A program made the translations under genes and the position numbers. From G963692885 sp964657395 (GTDB taxonomy: Bacteria > Acidobacteriota > Terriglobia > Terriglobales > Acidobacteriaceae), in the NCBI GenBank assembly GCA_964657395.1, contig CAZZUX010000005.1, forward strand, positions 1 through 64,000: DNA of 64,000 nt. The letters are read 5' to 3'. Under the pieces are notes generated by a model. The model did not search any database and had not been told where the DNA came from. It saw only the letters and a program-made list of their open reading frames with translations. Positions 45,026-54,118 of the stretch are shown piece by piece; within the stretch, counting starts at the first letter, position 1; each line of letters begins with the position of its first letter.

Positions 45026-45601
45026 TCAGGCGCGTCCGGCAAATTCTCTGGTTTCGGTCTGAACCTTGATTTTTTCGCCTTCCTTGATAAAGAAGGGCAC
45101 CCGAATTTCGAGTCCTGTTTCCAGGCGGGCCGGCTTGGTCACTGCGCCGCTGGCGGTGTCGCCGCGAACGCCGGGCTCGGTATACGCCACTTCGAGCTCG
45201 ACCTGCGCTGGTAGCTGCAATCCAATCGGATTGCCGTTGTAGCGGTCGATCTGCAGCATGGCGCCTTCAATCAGCAGGTCGAGTGCGTCGCCCACCATGG
45301 CCTTGCTCAACGTGAGCGTCTCGAAGCTTATCTGATCCAGGAAGTATGAGCCATCGCCATCGCTATAGAGGTAGGAAGCGGGAATGGTTTCTAGATCAGG
45401 CTCCTTGAATTTGTCGCTCGCCTTGAAGGTCCTGTCGAAGACGGCGCGCGTGAGCATGTTGCGCATGCGCAGGCGCACCAGCGTCTGGCCGCCTCGCGCG
45501 GTGGGCGTCGAGATCTCTGCTTCGAGGCAGTAGAACGGAACACTCTCGTACTCGAACGTCATTTTGCGTTTTACATCGATGGCATCAATCAGTGCGGCCA
45601 T
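45026..45601 (-). CDS. elongation factor P family protein, EfpL/YeiP-like
   Basis: 191 aa in three beta-barrel domains. EF-P relieves ribosome stalling at polyproline. Instead of the KPGKGxA loop, the tip of domain I reads ISTPTARGGQTLVR, closely like the SPTARGAATLYKMRF loop of E. coli YeiP (EfpL), which carries Arg where canonical EF-P has the modified Lys. The remaining body (ASYLYSDGDGSYFLDQ, VELEVAYTEPGVRGDTASG) is standard. GAGGA precedes ATG 45601. Divergent from the five-PAS histidine kinase. No canonical efp copy is in this window. Confidence 0.87.
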   Translation of the reverse strand: MAALIDAIDVKRKMTFEYESVPFYCLEAEISTPTARGGQTLVRLRMRNMLTRAVFDRTFKASDKFKEPDLETIPASYLYSDGDGSYFLDQISFETLTLSKAMVGDALDLLIEGAMLQIDRYNGNPIGLQLPAQVELEVAYTEPGVRGDTASGAVTKPARLETGLEIRVPFFIKEGEKIKVQTETREFAGRA

Positions 45602-45730
45602 AAGTCCTCAATCGTCCTATCAAATCGTCGTTCAGCCTCTCGAGCTTTACGTAGAGGAAAGACTGTCACAGGTTAGCAGGCGGTATGGAACAGAAGCCTC
45701 GCTGCCTATTGGAAACTAACTGTCTTTTGG

Positions 45731-48577
45731 ATGCTGCTCTGCTATCATCGCTGCGTTTCACCTGATTACGGGACCAATAGACGTGAAGATTCGACTGTGA
45801 ACGCGGAGGCAGAGGTGGAAGGTCGGGGCAAAGAGGAAGCGGAAGCCCGGAGCGTTCCGGAGTCCGGGAAGTCTCAGCAATTTACGCCGTCGCGTCCAGC
45901 GGATTGGATGTTCCTGCAGCCGGCCATTCTTGACCGGATGCATGATGCGGTCATCATTACTGACCTCGAGGGAATGATCACGGGTTGCAATCGGGCTGCC
46001 GGTCATCTCTTCGGGTTTACTGCCGATGAGCTCACAGGGCAGAGCATCGCAATGTTTTATGCTGAAGACGAGCGCCACATTTTTTATGAGCAGGTGCTTC
46101 CGTCAGTCATGACTAACGGTGAGTTCCGTGGAGAAGTCCGGAACCGGACGAGTGCAGGTGAGTACATCTATGTGCATCTTTCCGTCGCGCTGCTGAGGGA
46201 TGGAGAGGGAAAGCCGGCAGGCATGGTCGGCTTCTCTGTCGATGTGACCTCGCAGAAGCTCGGGCACCTGGCAGTCAAGCGAAGCGATGAGATGGAGAGC
46301 CGGTTGTGGGCGCAGGATGTCGACAACGGATTTCTTCACATCCTGCGAAGTGCGGTCGAGCTTACTGACGACGCCATGATGATCACGGAAGCTGGATCGG
46401 CTCAAGGCGACCAACCAAAGATTATCTTCATCAATTCTGCCTTTGAGCGGCTGACCGGCTATTCAGCTACAGAAGTGCTTGGCAGGACTTTCCATTTCCT
46501 GGTTGGTGCGAAGACTGATGAAGCCGCACTTGCACGGGTGCGAGAGGCGCAGCGGGCATGGAAGCCGGTGCGCGAAGAGCTGCTTCACTACCGGAAGGAT
46601 CGCAGCGAATTCGCTGTGGACGCCTCCATCGTGCCGGTTGCCGATGATGATGGTCACTACACGCACTGGTTCTCCATCATGCGGGACACCACGGAGGCGT
46701 ATCACAAACGCAAAAACGGGGAAGCAAGTGAAACGCGGCTGCGGACGCTGATGGAGGCACTCCCGCAACTGGTTTGGACGGCAGATGCAGAAGGACGGCG
46801 AGACTGGGTCAGTGAAACCTTCGCCGACTTTGTCGGCGCGATAAGCACCGACTGCCTGGGGGATGGCTGGATCCGATTCGTTCATCCCGACGACCGGGAA
46901 CTGGCCCTTGCACGACTGAAAGCGGGCCGGGAAGATCCCGGAATCTGCACTGCGGAGCTGCGGCTGAGACGCAAAGATGGAGAGTATGTGTGGTTCCTGA
47001 AGCAGGCCGCGCCTCGCTTTGCCGCAGATGGCAGCGTGCAGAAATGGATCGGGACCTTTACCGATATTTCCGCTCGTAAGCTTATCGAGCGAACCAGGCT
47101 GGAAGAGGAGATGCGGCTGCAACTGGGCCTGAAGGTCGGGCGGCTTTCGCTGGCAGATTTCAACTACTTCTCAAACACTGTGCTGCTGTCGGCGGATGCG
47201 GCCCACCTGTTTGGTCTTGGCAAGATCGAGACGACGGTCACAAGGTCGGCGATCCATGCCACCTTCCATCCGGATGACGTTCCGGAACTTATGCAGAAAA
47301 TTGCGGCCTGTCTTGATCCTCGAGGCTCCGGCTACTTTGACATGGATCATCGCGTGGTCTGGCCGGGAGGGGAAGTCCGCTGGCTGCGCGTGCGCAAGCA
47401 GGTCTTCTTTGATGGGGAGGGTCCGGCACGGCACCCGGTACGCGCGATGCTGGCGGCGGTCGACATTACGGAAACCAAGCTGGCGGAAGAGAAGATTCGC
47501 CGCAGCGAAAAGCATTTTCGCGACCTGGCAGAAAGTCTGCCGCAGTTCGTATGGGTCACCGATCCGGCGGGCAAGAAGATTTATACGAATCGCCGCTATC
47601 TCGACTACACAGGGGCAGCCGACTGCGAGGCGATGAATATCGAATGGTCATCCTTTGTGCATCCCGATGACAGAAATGCGGCGATGGCTGCGTGGAATGC
47701 GTCGTTGAGTAACGGCATGCCCTACCTGCAGGAATATCGGCTGTTGCGGAGCGATGGGGAATACCGGCACTTCCTGGCGCGTGCTGTGCCTGTGAAGGAC
47801 CAGGCTGGAAAGATCGAGCGCTGGCTAGGCAGCTCCATCGATGTGCATGAGCGAAAGCTGGCGGAGGATGCACTACGCCGGGCAGAGAAGCTGGCAGTGG
47901 TGAGCCGGATGGCCTCCAGCATCTCGCATGAGATTAACAATCCGCTGGCAGGGCTGGTCAATATTCTCTACCTGATGCAGGGTAGTCCATCGCTCGATGA
48001 CGAGCTGCGGGAACTGCTGCATGGCGCGCATGAACAGCTGGCCCGTGTCACCGAGGTCACTACGCAGTCGCTGCTGTTCCATCGCCAGTCCGCGCAGGCT
48101 GTCGCTCTGCGGCTGTCCGAAACGATTGACTCGCTGATTGCGCTGCATCGTCCCATCATTGAAGTGAAGGGCATTCGCGTTCTCCGCAGCGATCGCCGCG
48201 CACCAGCGCTGGTCTGCATGGCAGGAGACATCCGGCAGGCACTCGCGCACATCCTGAACAATGCGCTGGAGGCACTGCCGGAACGGGGTGTGCTCTCGAT
48301 CCGGGTAAGGGGTGCGTTCAACTGGAGCAGGGAACGTGCACGCGGCGTAAAGATCACGATTGCCGATAACGGACGCGGCATCTCCAGGGATAATCTGCCC
48401 ATCATCTTCGACGCTTTCTTCACCACAAAAGAGCGGAATAGTACGGGACTGGGCTTGTGGATCACGCGCGACATCATCCATCGCCACAGTGGTTCGATCC
48501 GGCTGAAAAGTTCGACTCGCCCTGGAGCTTCGGGAACCGTTTTCCAGTTGTTTCTGCCGTATCGTCCTAATCAGTAG
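45731..48577 (+). CDS. multi-PAS sensor histidine kinase (five PAS domains)
   Basis: 948 aa. PAS-like domains lie at about 65-180, 195-325, 335-455, 465-590 and 595-715 (each with the NRAAGHLFG-, NSAFERLTG- or YTNRRYLDYTG-type core). The HisKA helix pair holds H733 (SSISHEINNPLAGLVN). HATPase_c holds N843-N844, DNGRGI near 879 and TGLGLW near 905. No transmembrane segment, so a cytosolic sensor. No response regulator is adjacent. The start ATG 45731 is uncertain; GTG 45797 is the alternative. Confidence 0.9.
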   Translation: MLLCYHRCVSPDYGTNRREDSTVNAEAEVEGRGKEEAEARSVPESGKSQQFTPSRPADWMFLQPAILDRMHDAVIITDLEGMITGCNRAAGHLFGFTADELTGQSIAMFYAEDERHIFYEQVLPSVMTNGEFRGEVRNRTSAGEYIYVHLSVALLRDGEGKPAGMVGFSVDVTSQKLGHLAVKRSDEMESRLWAQDVDNGFLHILRSAVELTDDAMMITEAGSAQGDQPKIIFINSAFERLTGYSATEVLGRTFHFLVGAKTDEAALARVREAQRAWKPVREELLHYRKDRSEFAVDASIVPVADDDGHYTHWFSIMRDTTEAYHKRKNGEASETRLRTLMEALPQLVWTADAEGRRDWVSETFADFVGAISTDCLGDGWIRFVHPDDRELALARLKAGREDPGICTAELRLRRKDGEYVWFLKQAAPRFAADGSVQKWIGTFTDISARKLIERTRLEEEMRLQLGLKVGRLSLADFNYFSNTVLLSADAAHLFGLGKIETTVTRSAIHATFHPDDVPELMQKIAACLDPRGSGYFDMDHRVVWPGGEVRWLRVRKQVFFDGEGPARHPVRAMLAAVDITETKLAEEKIRRSEKHFRDLAESLPQFVWVTDPAGKKIYTNRRYLDYTGAADCEAMNIEWSSFVHPDDRNAAMAAWNASLSNGMPYLQEYRLLRSDGEYRHFLARAVPVKDQAGKIERWLGSSIDVHERKLAEDALRRAEKLAVVSRMASSISHEINNPLAGLVNILYLMQGSPSLDDELRELLHGAHEQLARVTEVTTQSLLFHRQSAQAVALRLSETIDSLIALHRPIIEVKGIRVLRSDRRAPALVCMAGDIRQALAHILNNALEALPERGVLSIRVRGAFNWSRERARGVKITIADNGRGISRDNLPIIFDAFFTTKERNSTGLGLWITRDIIHRHSGSIRLKSSTRPGASGTVFQLFLPYRPNQ

Positions 48578-48723
48578 GACCGATCAACCAGGATCATTCG
48601 AGGCTTGAGTCCGGCAGGCAGGTGCAGTTTCATGCAGCCGCTCGATTGTGCCACCATAGACTTGCCGCGCATTCGGCATCCCAGGAAAGCAGCATACCAA
48701 GAAAGCACTGTGAGCCCGTATCC

Positions 48724-49791
48724 ATGAGCCAGGTCACCACCACGACGCAAACCCTGCTGCACGCGAATTTCCCTCCGGAGTTTACCCAGGGAGCGCAGAG
48801 CGCTGTTAAAACCTGTCTTCGCATTCAACCGGAAGAGAAGGTGACTCTTATTACGGACGAGGCGACGCTGCCGATTGCGGCCTCGCTCGCAACTGAGCTG
48901 GAAGAAGCCGGGGCGCGCTGGAATGCCTTCTGCCTTGAGGACCTTGCAGCACGGCCGCTTACGGCGATGCCTGCGGAGGTGCTGGCTGACATGGAGACTA
49001 GCCAGGTGAGCATCTTTGCAGTACAGGTGCAGCAGAACGAGTTGAAGTCGCGTATGCAGATGACTGAAGTGGTAAATCGCCGCAGGATGCGGCATGCGCA
49101 CATGGTCAACATCACGCCGCAGATCATGTGTGAGGGCATGCGGGCAGAGTTCGCGCTGGTGGATCGCCTAAGCCAGAAGGTCATCGAGAAGGCCAGGCGT
49201 GCGTCTTCGATTCGCGCAACGACCAAGGCAGGCACGGACATTGTGGCTACGCTGAAGCCGGAGTATAGGTGGCTGAAGACGAGCGGCATTATTAGTCCGG
49301 ACAAGTGGGGAAATCTGCCGGGCGGCGAGATTTTTACCACGCCCGGGGAAGTGAACGGCACCTTCGTCGTGGATGGCGTGGTGGGAGATTTTCTTTGTGC
49401 GCGGTATGGCCTGATCGACAAGACGCCACTGACAATCGTGATCAAGGGCAACCGCATGCTCTCTTGTGATTCTTCGAATAAGCAGCTCCAACAGGACTTC
49501 TGGAATTACACGCACACCGATGAAAACTCCGACCGGGTGGGCGAGTTTGCGATCGGTACGAACATCGGTATCGAGCGAGTGATTGGCAACATTCTCCAGG
49601 ACGAGAAGTTCCCGGGGATCCATATTGCCTTCGGCAATCCTTATGGCGAGCACACCGGCGCCGACTGGTACTCGTCTACTCACATCGACGTGGTTGGTTT
49701 GGGCTTTGACATCACGCTCACATACGGTCCGGAGACGGGGGCGATGGAGGAGCAGATCATGAAGGATGGATCATTTCTGGTTCGTCCATGA
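48724..49791 (+). CDS. M29-like aminopeptidase
   Basis: 355 aa. The C-terminal IHIAFGNPYGEHTGADWYSSTHIDVVGL and AEFALVDRLSQKVIEKARRA suggest the thermophilic-aminopeptidase (M29) group, metal-dependent exopeptidases. ATG 48724 is chosen; the ribosome-binding site is weak (only GTGAGCCC upstream). The aldo/keto reductase gene starts 78 bp downstream on the same strand. Confidence 0.65.
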   Translation: MSQVTTTTQTLLHANFPPEFTQGAQSAVKTCLRIQPEEKVTLITDEATLPIAASLATELEEAGARWNAFCLEDLAARPLTAMPAEVLADMETSQVSIFAVQVQQNELKSRMQMTEVVNRRRMRHAHMVNITPQIMCEGMRAEFALVDRLSQKVIEKARRASSIRATTKAGTDIVATLKPEYRWLKTSGIISPDKWGNLPGGEIFTTPGEVNGTFVVDGVVGDFLCARYGLIDKTPLTIVIKGNRMLSCDSSNKQLQQDFWNYTHTDENSDRVGEFAIGTNIGIERVIGNILQDEKFPGIHIAFGNPYGEHTGADWYSSTHIDVVGLGFDITLTYGPETGAMEEQIMKDGSFLVRP

Positions 49792-49868
49792 GGTGTGTCG
49801 CTTGCTCATGGCGGCCATCCGAACCCCCGGGATTGCGGCTCTGCATCCAATTTCGAAACGGAGAGAAC

Positions 49869-50867
49869 ATGGCCACTACACCTTTGAAGACAGAATCCGA
49901 GTCGAGCTTTGCGACACGCCAACTCGGCAACAGCGACATGCACCTGACGGCCGTGGGGTTTGGTGCCTGGGCGATCGGCGGCGGGGACTGGCAGTTTGCC
50001 TGGGGTCACCAGGAGGATGACGAGTCTGTCGAGGCGATCGAACGTTCTATTGAGCTTGGTATCAACTGGATCGATACAGCAGCGATCTACGGGCTCGGCC
50101 ACTCGGAAGAAGTCGTAGCGCGGGCGCTGCAAGGCGTTCAGAAGAAGCCATATATTTTCACGAAATGCTCCATGCGCTGGGATGACAAGCGGGAGATATA
50201 CCGCAGTCTCAAGGCTGGGTCGATTCGGGAAGAGGTAGAAGATTCGCTGACACGCTTAAAGGTAGGCGTTATTGATCTCTACCAGATCCACTGGCCGCAG
50301 CCGGAAGACGAAATCGAAGAAGGCTGGGAAGCCATGGCGAAGCTGCAGCAGGAGGGATTGATCCGTTGGATGGGCGTCTCCAACTTCAATGTCGCCCAGA
50401 TGAAGCGCGTGCAGGCGATCGCGCCAATTACGTCGCTGCAACCGCCGTACTCGCTCTTGAACCGCAAGGTGGAAGACGAGATTCTTCCGTTCTGCGAGCA
50501 GAACAATATTGGCGTCATTAACTACTCGCCGATGGCGTCCGGCCTGCTGACTGGCAAGATGACTGCGGAGCGGATCAAGAATATGCCGCAGGATGACTGG
50601 CGGCGGAAGAGTCCTAATTTTCTCGAGCCCAAGTTGACGCGGAATCTTGAGCTCGTCGAGTTGCTGCGTGAGATCGGGGCCAGCCACAACGTGGAGCCTG
50701 GTGTGGTGGCAATTGCCTGGACCTTGCGCAATACGGCTGTGACTGCGGCGATTGTCGGAGCGCGAAATGGACGGCAGGTGGAAGGGACTTTAGCTGCTGT
50801 GAAGTTTCGGCTTAGTGAGGAAGAAGGCAGGAGGATTGATCGCTTCGTGAAGGAAAAGCTAAGCTGA
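49869..50867 (+). CDS. aldo/keto reductase
   Basis: 332-aa NADPH-dependent aldo/keto reductase with a TIM barrel. Catalytic tetrad: Asp and Tyr in DTAAIYGLGHSE, Lys in KCSMRW and His in YQIHWPQP. IAWTLRNTAVTAAIVGARNGRQVEG is the cofactor-binding C-terminal block. GGAGAG sits 3 nt before ATG 49869. Substrate unknown; resembles the YghZ/PdxI-like sugar- or pyridoxal-reducing groups. Confidence 0.9.
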   Translation: MATTPLKTESESSFATRQLGNSDMHLTAVGFGAWAIGGGDWQFAWGHQEDDESVEAIERSIELGINWIDTAAIYGLGHSEEVVARALQGVQKKPYIFTKCSMRWDDKREIYRSLKAGSIREEVEDSLTRLKVGVIDLYQIHWPQPEDEIEEGWEAMAKLQQEGLIRWMGVSNFNVAQMKRVQAIAPITSLQPPYSLLNRKVEDEILPFCEQNNIGVINYSPMASGLLTGKMTAERIKNMPQDDWRRKSPNFLEPKLTRNLELVELLREIGASHNVEPGVVAIAWTLRNTAVTAAIVGARNGRQVEGTLAAVKFRLSEEEGRRIDRFVKEKLS

Positions 50868-50880
50868 GTTAGTAAAAGCA

Positions 50881-50910
50881 AAAGGCGCCGATGACGGCGC
50901 CTTTTTTGTT
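50881..50910 (+). terminator. rho-independent terminator after the aldo/keto reductase
   Basis: AAAGGCGCCG (50881-50890) / CGGCGCCTTT (50895-50904) stem with an ATGA loop and a following T-run; also workable in reverse for the minus-strand gene ending at 50925. Confidence 0.9.
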
Positions 50911-50924
50911 GTCGGTAGGAGTCA

Positions 50925-51449
50925 TTACATGGCGTCGAGATAACGCGGGAAGAGCATGGCTGAATGCTCCTGAAACAATTGTGTCATCCGAACCAGCATC
51001 TCGCTGTACATATTGGCTGCGCGATGAGCATTGACCGACGCGCCGACAGTCGAGCGTGAGAAAGCGTATTTGGCTAAGGCGGTGAGGACACTCATACGGA
51101 TCTGGAAGGCATCAGCCCGCAGCGATTCGAGAAGTGCTTCATCCTTGCTGTCGCCGTGCTCCGAAGCGTAATCGGCCAGTTTGAGCAGTAACTCTGCATT
51201 GCGGTACATCGCCCACAATCCACTGGCGCCATTGATCTTGGGCCAGATGTCGTTGGAGGTGGCGCGAATCCCGCTCTTATAGAGATAACGCTCGGAGATT
51301 TGCTCGAAGCCCCAGTCATTTGTCCGTAGTTGACTGACGATTTCGTCCCAGGTATCGACCTTACGCTGCTTCTTCTGAGATCGAACCCAGAAGAGCAGAG
51401 TGGCAAAAAGTCCGGCAGTTACTGCAATTTGCAGAAGTAACGTGATCAT
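50925..51449 (-). CDS. hypothetical membrane-anchored protein
   Basis: 174 aa, one N-terminal transmembrane helix (MITLLLQIAVTAGLFATLLFWV) followed by a basic stretch and a soluble helical domain (FEQISERYLYKSGIRATSNDIWPKI..., ADYASEHGDSKDEALLESLRADAFQIRMSVLTALAKYAFSR). No known domain. It overlaps the seven-helix membrane protein by 4 bp (ATGA), so the two are coupled. Confidence 0.7.
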   Translation of the reverse strand: MITLLLQIAVTAGLFATLLFWVRSQKKQRKVDTWDEIVSQLRTNDWGFEQISERYLYKSGIRATSNDIWPKINGASGLWAMYRNAELLLKLADYASEHGDSKDEALLESLRADAFQIRMSVLTALAKYAFSRSTVGASVNAHRAANMYSEMLVRMTQLFQEHSAMLFPRYLDAM

Positions 51450-52252
51450 TTATGCCCCAGACTACGCGTTAGTCCCAAACGGTTCCGTTTCGCGGTCTCC
51501 GATATTGATACCAGAAAATGCTGCATCTGGGGAGTAAATTCTTTACGCGGAGCGTCTTTTTGCACGAAAGACCATGCCCAGAATGCCAAAGCCGCCACAA
51601 ATGATGCATTTTCTACATGGTTGAGCAGGTAATAGTCGGCCCTATAGGCGCCAGGATTGAACCTGCTGAGGTGTGCAGTGGTCAGCTGGACGACAACGGA
51701 AACTGCACTGTAGAAGGCCAACCCGCCAGCAAGTCGCATTACGTGATTTTTCCAGGTAATACCGAGCATTTGGGAGAATGCTGCAATGAGCGCAAACATG
51801 CCCAATCTCAGATAAGCAAAGAAGAAGTTTGCCGATATCAGCCGATTACCGATTGCGCTGGCACTTGAATCATGGGACACACCATAGAGGGCCCAATGCG
51901 CAGTGCCAAAGACGCCGATTGCAGCCGCGCCAAGCAGGATGAAGAGAGTTTTACGGGAAAAACTTCTTTGAGATGTACGCAGAACCGAATTGCCAATCTC
52001 CAACAGGACACCCAGTTGCAACATGTAATCGGCGGCCGAGGACATGACATATGTACGCTGATAGATGTTATAGCTGGCGTCCCGATGAGCAATCCAGAAG
52101 AGCAGACCAGAGGAAAGAGAGACAAGAACAAGCCAGCTTAGAAAGAAAGGAAAAGCCAAATACCGACGCTTGAGAATGAGGGTGAGGACCAGGACCAACT
52201 CACCTGCTATCGATGCGAACAAGATGAACTGAGCCGCTGCCGACGCGTCCAT
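51446..52252 (-). CDS. multi-pass integral membrane protein, about seven helices
   Basis: 268 aa. Hydrophobic segments are spaced like a seven-helix membrane protein of a type I remember as frequent in Acidobacteriota (LFASIAGELVLVLTLIL, FFLSWLVLVSLSSGLLFWI, LLLGAAAIGVFGTAHWAL, FFAYLRLGMFALIAAFSQML). Function unknown. The ATG at 52252 is chosen over GTG 52282 because the hairpin at 52258-52292 covers its ribosome-binding site region. Coupled to the 174-aa gene by a 4-bp overlap. Confidence 0.72.
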   Translation of the reverse strand: MDASAAAQFILFASIAGELVLVLTLILKRRYLAFPFFLSWLVLVSLSSGLLFWIAHRDASYNIYQRTYVMSSAADYMLQLGVLLEIGNSVLRTSQRSFSRKTLFILLGAAAIGVFGTAHWALYGVSHDSSASAIGNRLISANFFFAYLRLGMFALIAAFSQMLGITWKNHVMRLAGGLAFYSAVSVVVQLTTAHLSRFNPGAYRADYYLLNHVENASFVAALAFWAWSFVQKDAPRKEFTPQMQHFLVSISETAKRNRLGLTRSLGHK

Positions 52253-52257
52253 ATTAA

Positions 52258-52292
52258 ACAGGCCCTCGGGGGTAGCATACACGAGGGCCTGT
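52258..52292 (-). promoter_or_regulatory. 11-bp inverted repeat over the ribosome-binding site of the membrane-protein gene
   Basis: ACAGGCCCTCG (52258-52268) / CGAGGGCCTGT (52282-52292), perfect 11 bp, 13-nt loop. On the minus strand the second arm contains GAGGG about 10 nt before ATG 52252, so RNA folding would hide the Shine-Dalgarno. It may instead be a terminator of an upstream transcript. Confidence 0.55.
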
Positions 52293-52372
52293 TACTAAAT
52301 GTGCCAGTACGCTGGCGACTCTGAACAATCTCTGTTCACTCCGCCACGTCATTTTAATCTGGCGGTCGTCGG

Positions 52373-52549
52373 CTACTTCTTTCCGAGAAGGGGATCAGGG
52401 CAGGGAACGCCGGGGAGTCCAAGGAGAACCTTTCCCGTCAGCTGTTGCAGTGCGGGGGCGCTCTTAGCAGAGTTGTGCTGCGATGCGAAGGTGATGCAAG
52501 GGGTGGCGAAAACTGATACAACGATCAAGGCGCGCAGGGTGGTCTTCAT
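52373..52549 (-). CDS. small exported peptide
   Basis: 58 aa: a signal peptide MKTTLRALIVVSVFATPCITFA then a 36-residue mature part rich in Gln, Pro, Leu and Gly (VLLGLPGVPCPDPLLGKK). GGAG lies 9 nt upstream of ATG. Small size makes it uncertain; conservation would decide. Confidence 0.45.
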   Translation of the reverse strand: MKTTLRALIVVSVFATPCITFASQHNSAKSAPALQQLTGKVLLGLPGVPCPDPLLGKK

Positions 52550-52771
52550 TGGGTCGTTCTCCGAGGTCGGTCTGGTTTCGACTGCAACCAAACAGTACCT
52601 TGGGAAATGTCCAGCGCCTACCACTATTGTGTTATTTAGAAGGAAAACATCGCTTGGTTACCAGAGTAACGTGCTGACGGGGTGTCGTCAGGGATCTTCA
52701 ATCCCTGCAACATCTTGTTCATTCCAAAGTTCTGAAGCTCCCACTGCAGCAAAACGGGTCGCTAATAACTC

Positions 52772-54016
52772 ATGATTACCGAGCAACGCCTGAAGTTTAA
52801 CCAGCAGTACACAGAGGCCGCATATGGCAGGCTTATGGGCACGCTGGATGGTGAGTCGGGCACACATGTAGGCTTTCGAATCGCGGAAACCCCCTGCTTT
52901 TTGCCACGCTCCCTGGTAAATGAACTTGCTCATACAGGCGCTGTCTTAACTAGACAGCTTCTTGACAATGCCGAATATCTCCAAAGCTCGCTACAAGCGA
53001 TTCCTGAAGCATTCCGTATGAAGGAGGATACGCCTCATCCCCACTTCATGACGGCGGACTTTGGGTTTGTACGGCAGGCAGATGGGACGGTGACACCTAA
53101 GCTTGTTGAGATGCAGGCATTCCCCTCTGTGTATGCCTTCCAGGTTTTGCTCGGCGACACGTATCGCGAGAACTATGGCCTGGATCCCGGCTTGAGCTAC
53201 TTTCTCAACGGGCACACGCGCCAGAGTTTCTGGAGTTTGTTCCGTAAGGTGGTGGTTGGCCGCCATGATCCTGACGAAGTCGTACTTGCCGAGTTGTATC
53301 CAGAACAACAGAAGACGCTTCCTGATTTCCTGCTCACTTCCAAAGCGATTGGCATCCCGATCGTCGACGTCACACGCATGGAGGTCGAGCGGGAAAGCGG
53401 GCGCACCCGGCTTTACTATCGGGCGGCTGACGGCAGGCTGAAGAGGATTCGGCGTATCTATAACCGCGTCATCGCGGATGAACTGATACAGAAGAAGGTC
53501 ACGTTGCCCTTTGATTATCGGGAGATGCTGGATGTTGAGTGGGCGGGTCATCCCAACTGGTATTTCCGGATCAGCAAGTACTCCATTCCTTTTCTACGGC
53601 ATGCGGCGGTCCCGGAAGCGGTCTTTCTGGACGACTGGCTGGCAGGAGGAGGAAGCGAGCGTCTGCATGGGGAGCGAGCGGACATCCTGTTGAAGCCGCT
53701 TTTCTCATTTGCTGGTTCAGGAATCCTCTTTGGGCCGACAGATGAGGACCTGGCAGCAATTGAGGTCTCTCGGCAGCATGAGTACCTTGTCCAGGAGCGA
53801 GTTAGTTTCAGCCCGACGATTGAAACTCCCTACGGGCCGACCCAGGCTGAGATACGGGTACTCTATCTTTGGCCCGAAGGTGACCCGAAGGCAGCTTTGA
53901 CCGAGATGCAGCCGGTTTTATCGCTCGCCCGGCTAGGTCGAGGCAAGATGATGGGTGTCGACCACAACAAAGACCAACGGTGGGTTGGGGCTTCGACTGT
54001 GTTCGTTGACAGGTAA
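52772..54016 (+). CDS. ATP-grasp-like (permuted) hypothetical protein
   Basis: 414 aa without a signal peptide. TPKLVEMQAFPSVYAFQVLLG, GERADILLKPLFSFAGSGILFGPTDEDL (Lys in a Gly-rich loop, as in ATP-grasp phosphate binding) and EYLVQERVSFSPTIETPYGPTQAEIRVLYLW resemble ATP-grasp or circularly permuted ATP-grasp ligases, but the order is not a standard one. A substrate cannot be inferred; there is no partner gene nearby except the PilZ and LuxR genes just downstream. Confidence 0.5.
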   Translation: MITEQRLKFNQQYTEAAYGRLMGTLDGESGTHVGFRIAETPCFLPRSLVNELAHTGAVLTRQLLDNAEYLQSSLQAIPEAFRMKEDTPHPHFMTADFGFVRQADGTVTPKLVEMQAFPSVYAFQVLLGDTYRENYGLDPGLSYFLNGHTRQSFWSLFRKVVVGRHDPDEVVLAELYPEQQKTLPDFLLTSKAIGIPIVDVTRMEVERESGRTRLYYRAADGRLKRIRRIYNRVIADELIQKKVTLPFDYREMLDVEWAGHPNWYFRISKYSIPFLRHAAVPEAVFLDDWLAGGGSERLHGERADILLKPLFSFAGSGILFGPTDEDLAAIEVSRQHEYLVQERVSFSPTIETPYGPTQAEIRVLYLWPEGDPKAALTEMQPVLSLARLGRGKMMGVDHNKDQRWVGASTVFVDR

Positions 54017-54118
54017 TACCCGCCGGGTGTGTAAAAATGCACCAACGGAACCGAACTTTTACCACCTGCGTCGATTGAGTCATTGCCCTCACCAAAAGAA
54101 GCGGTTACTCTTGGGCAC

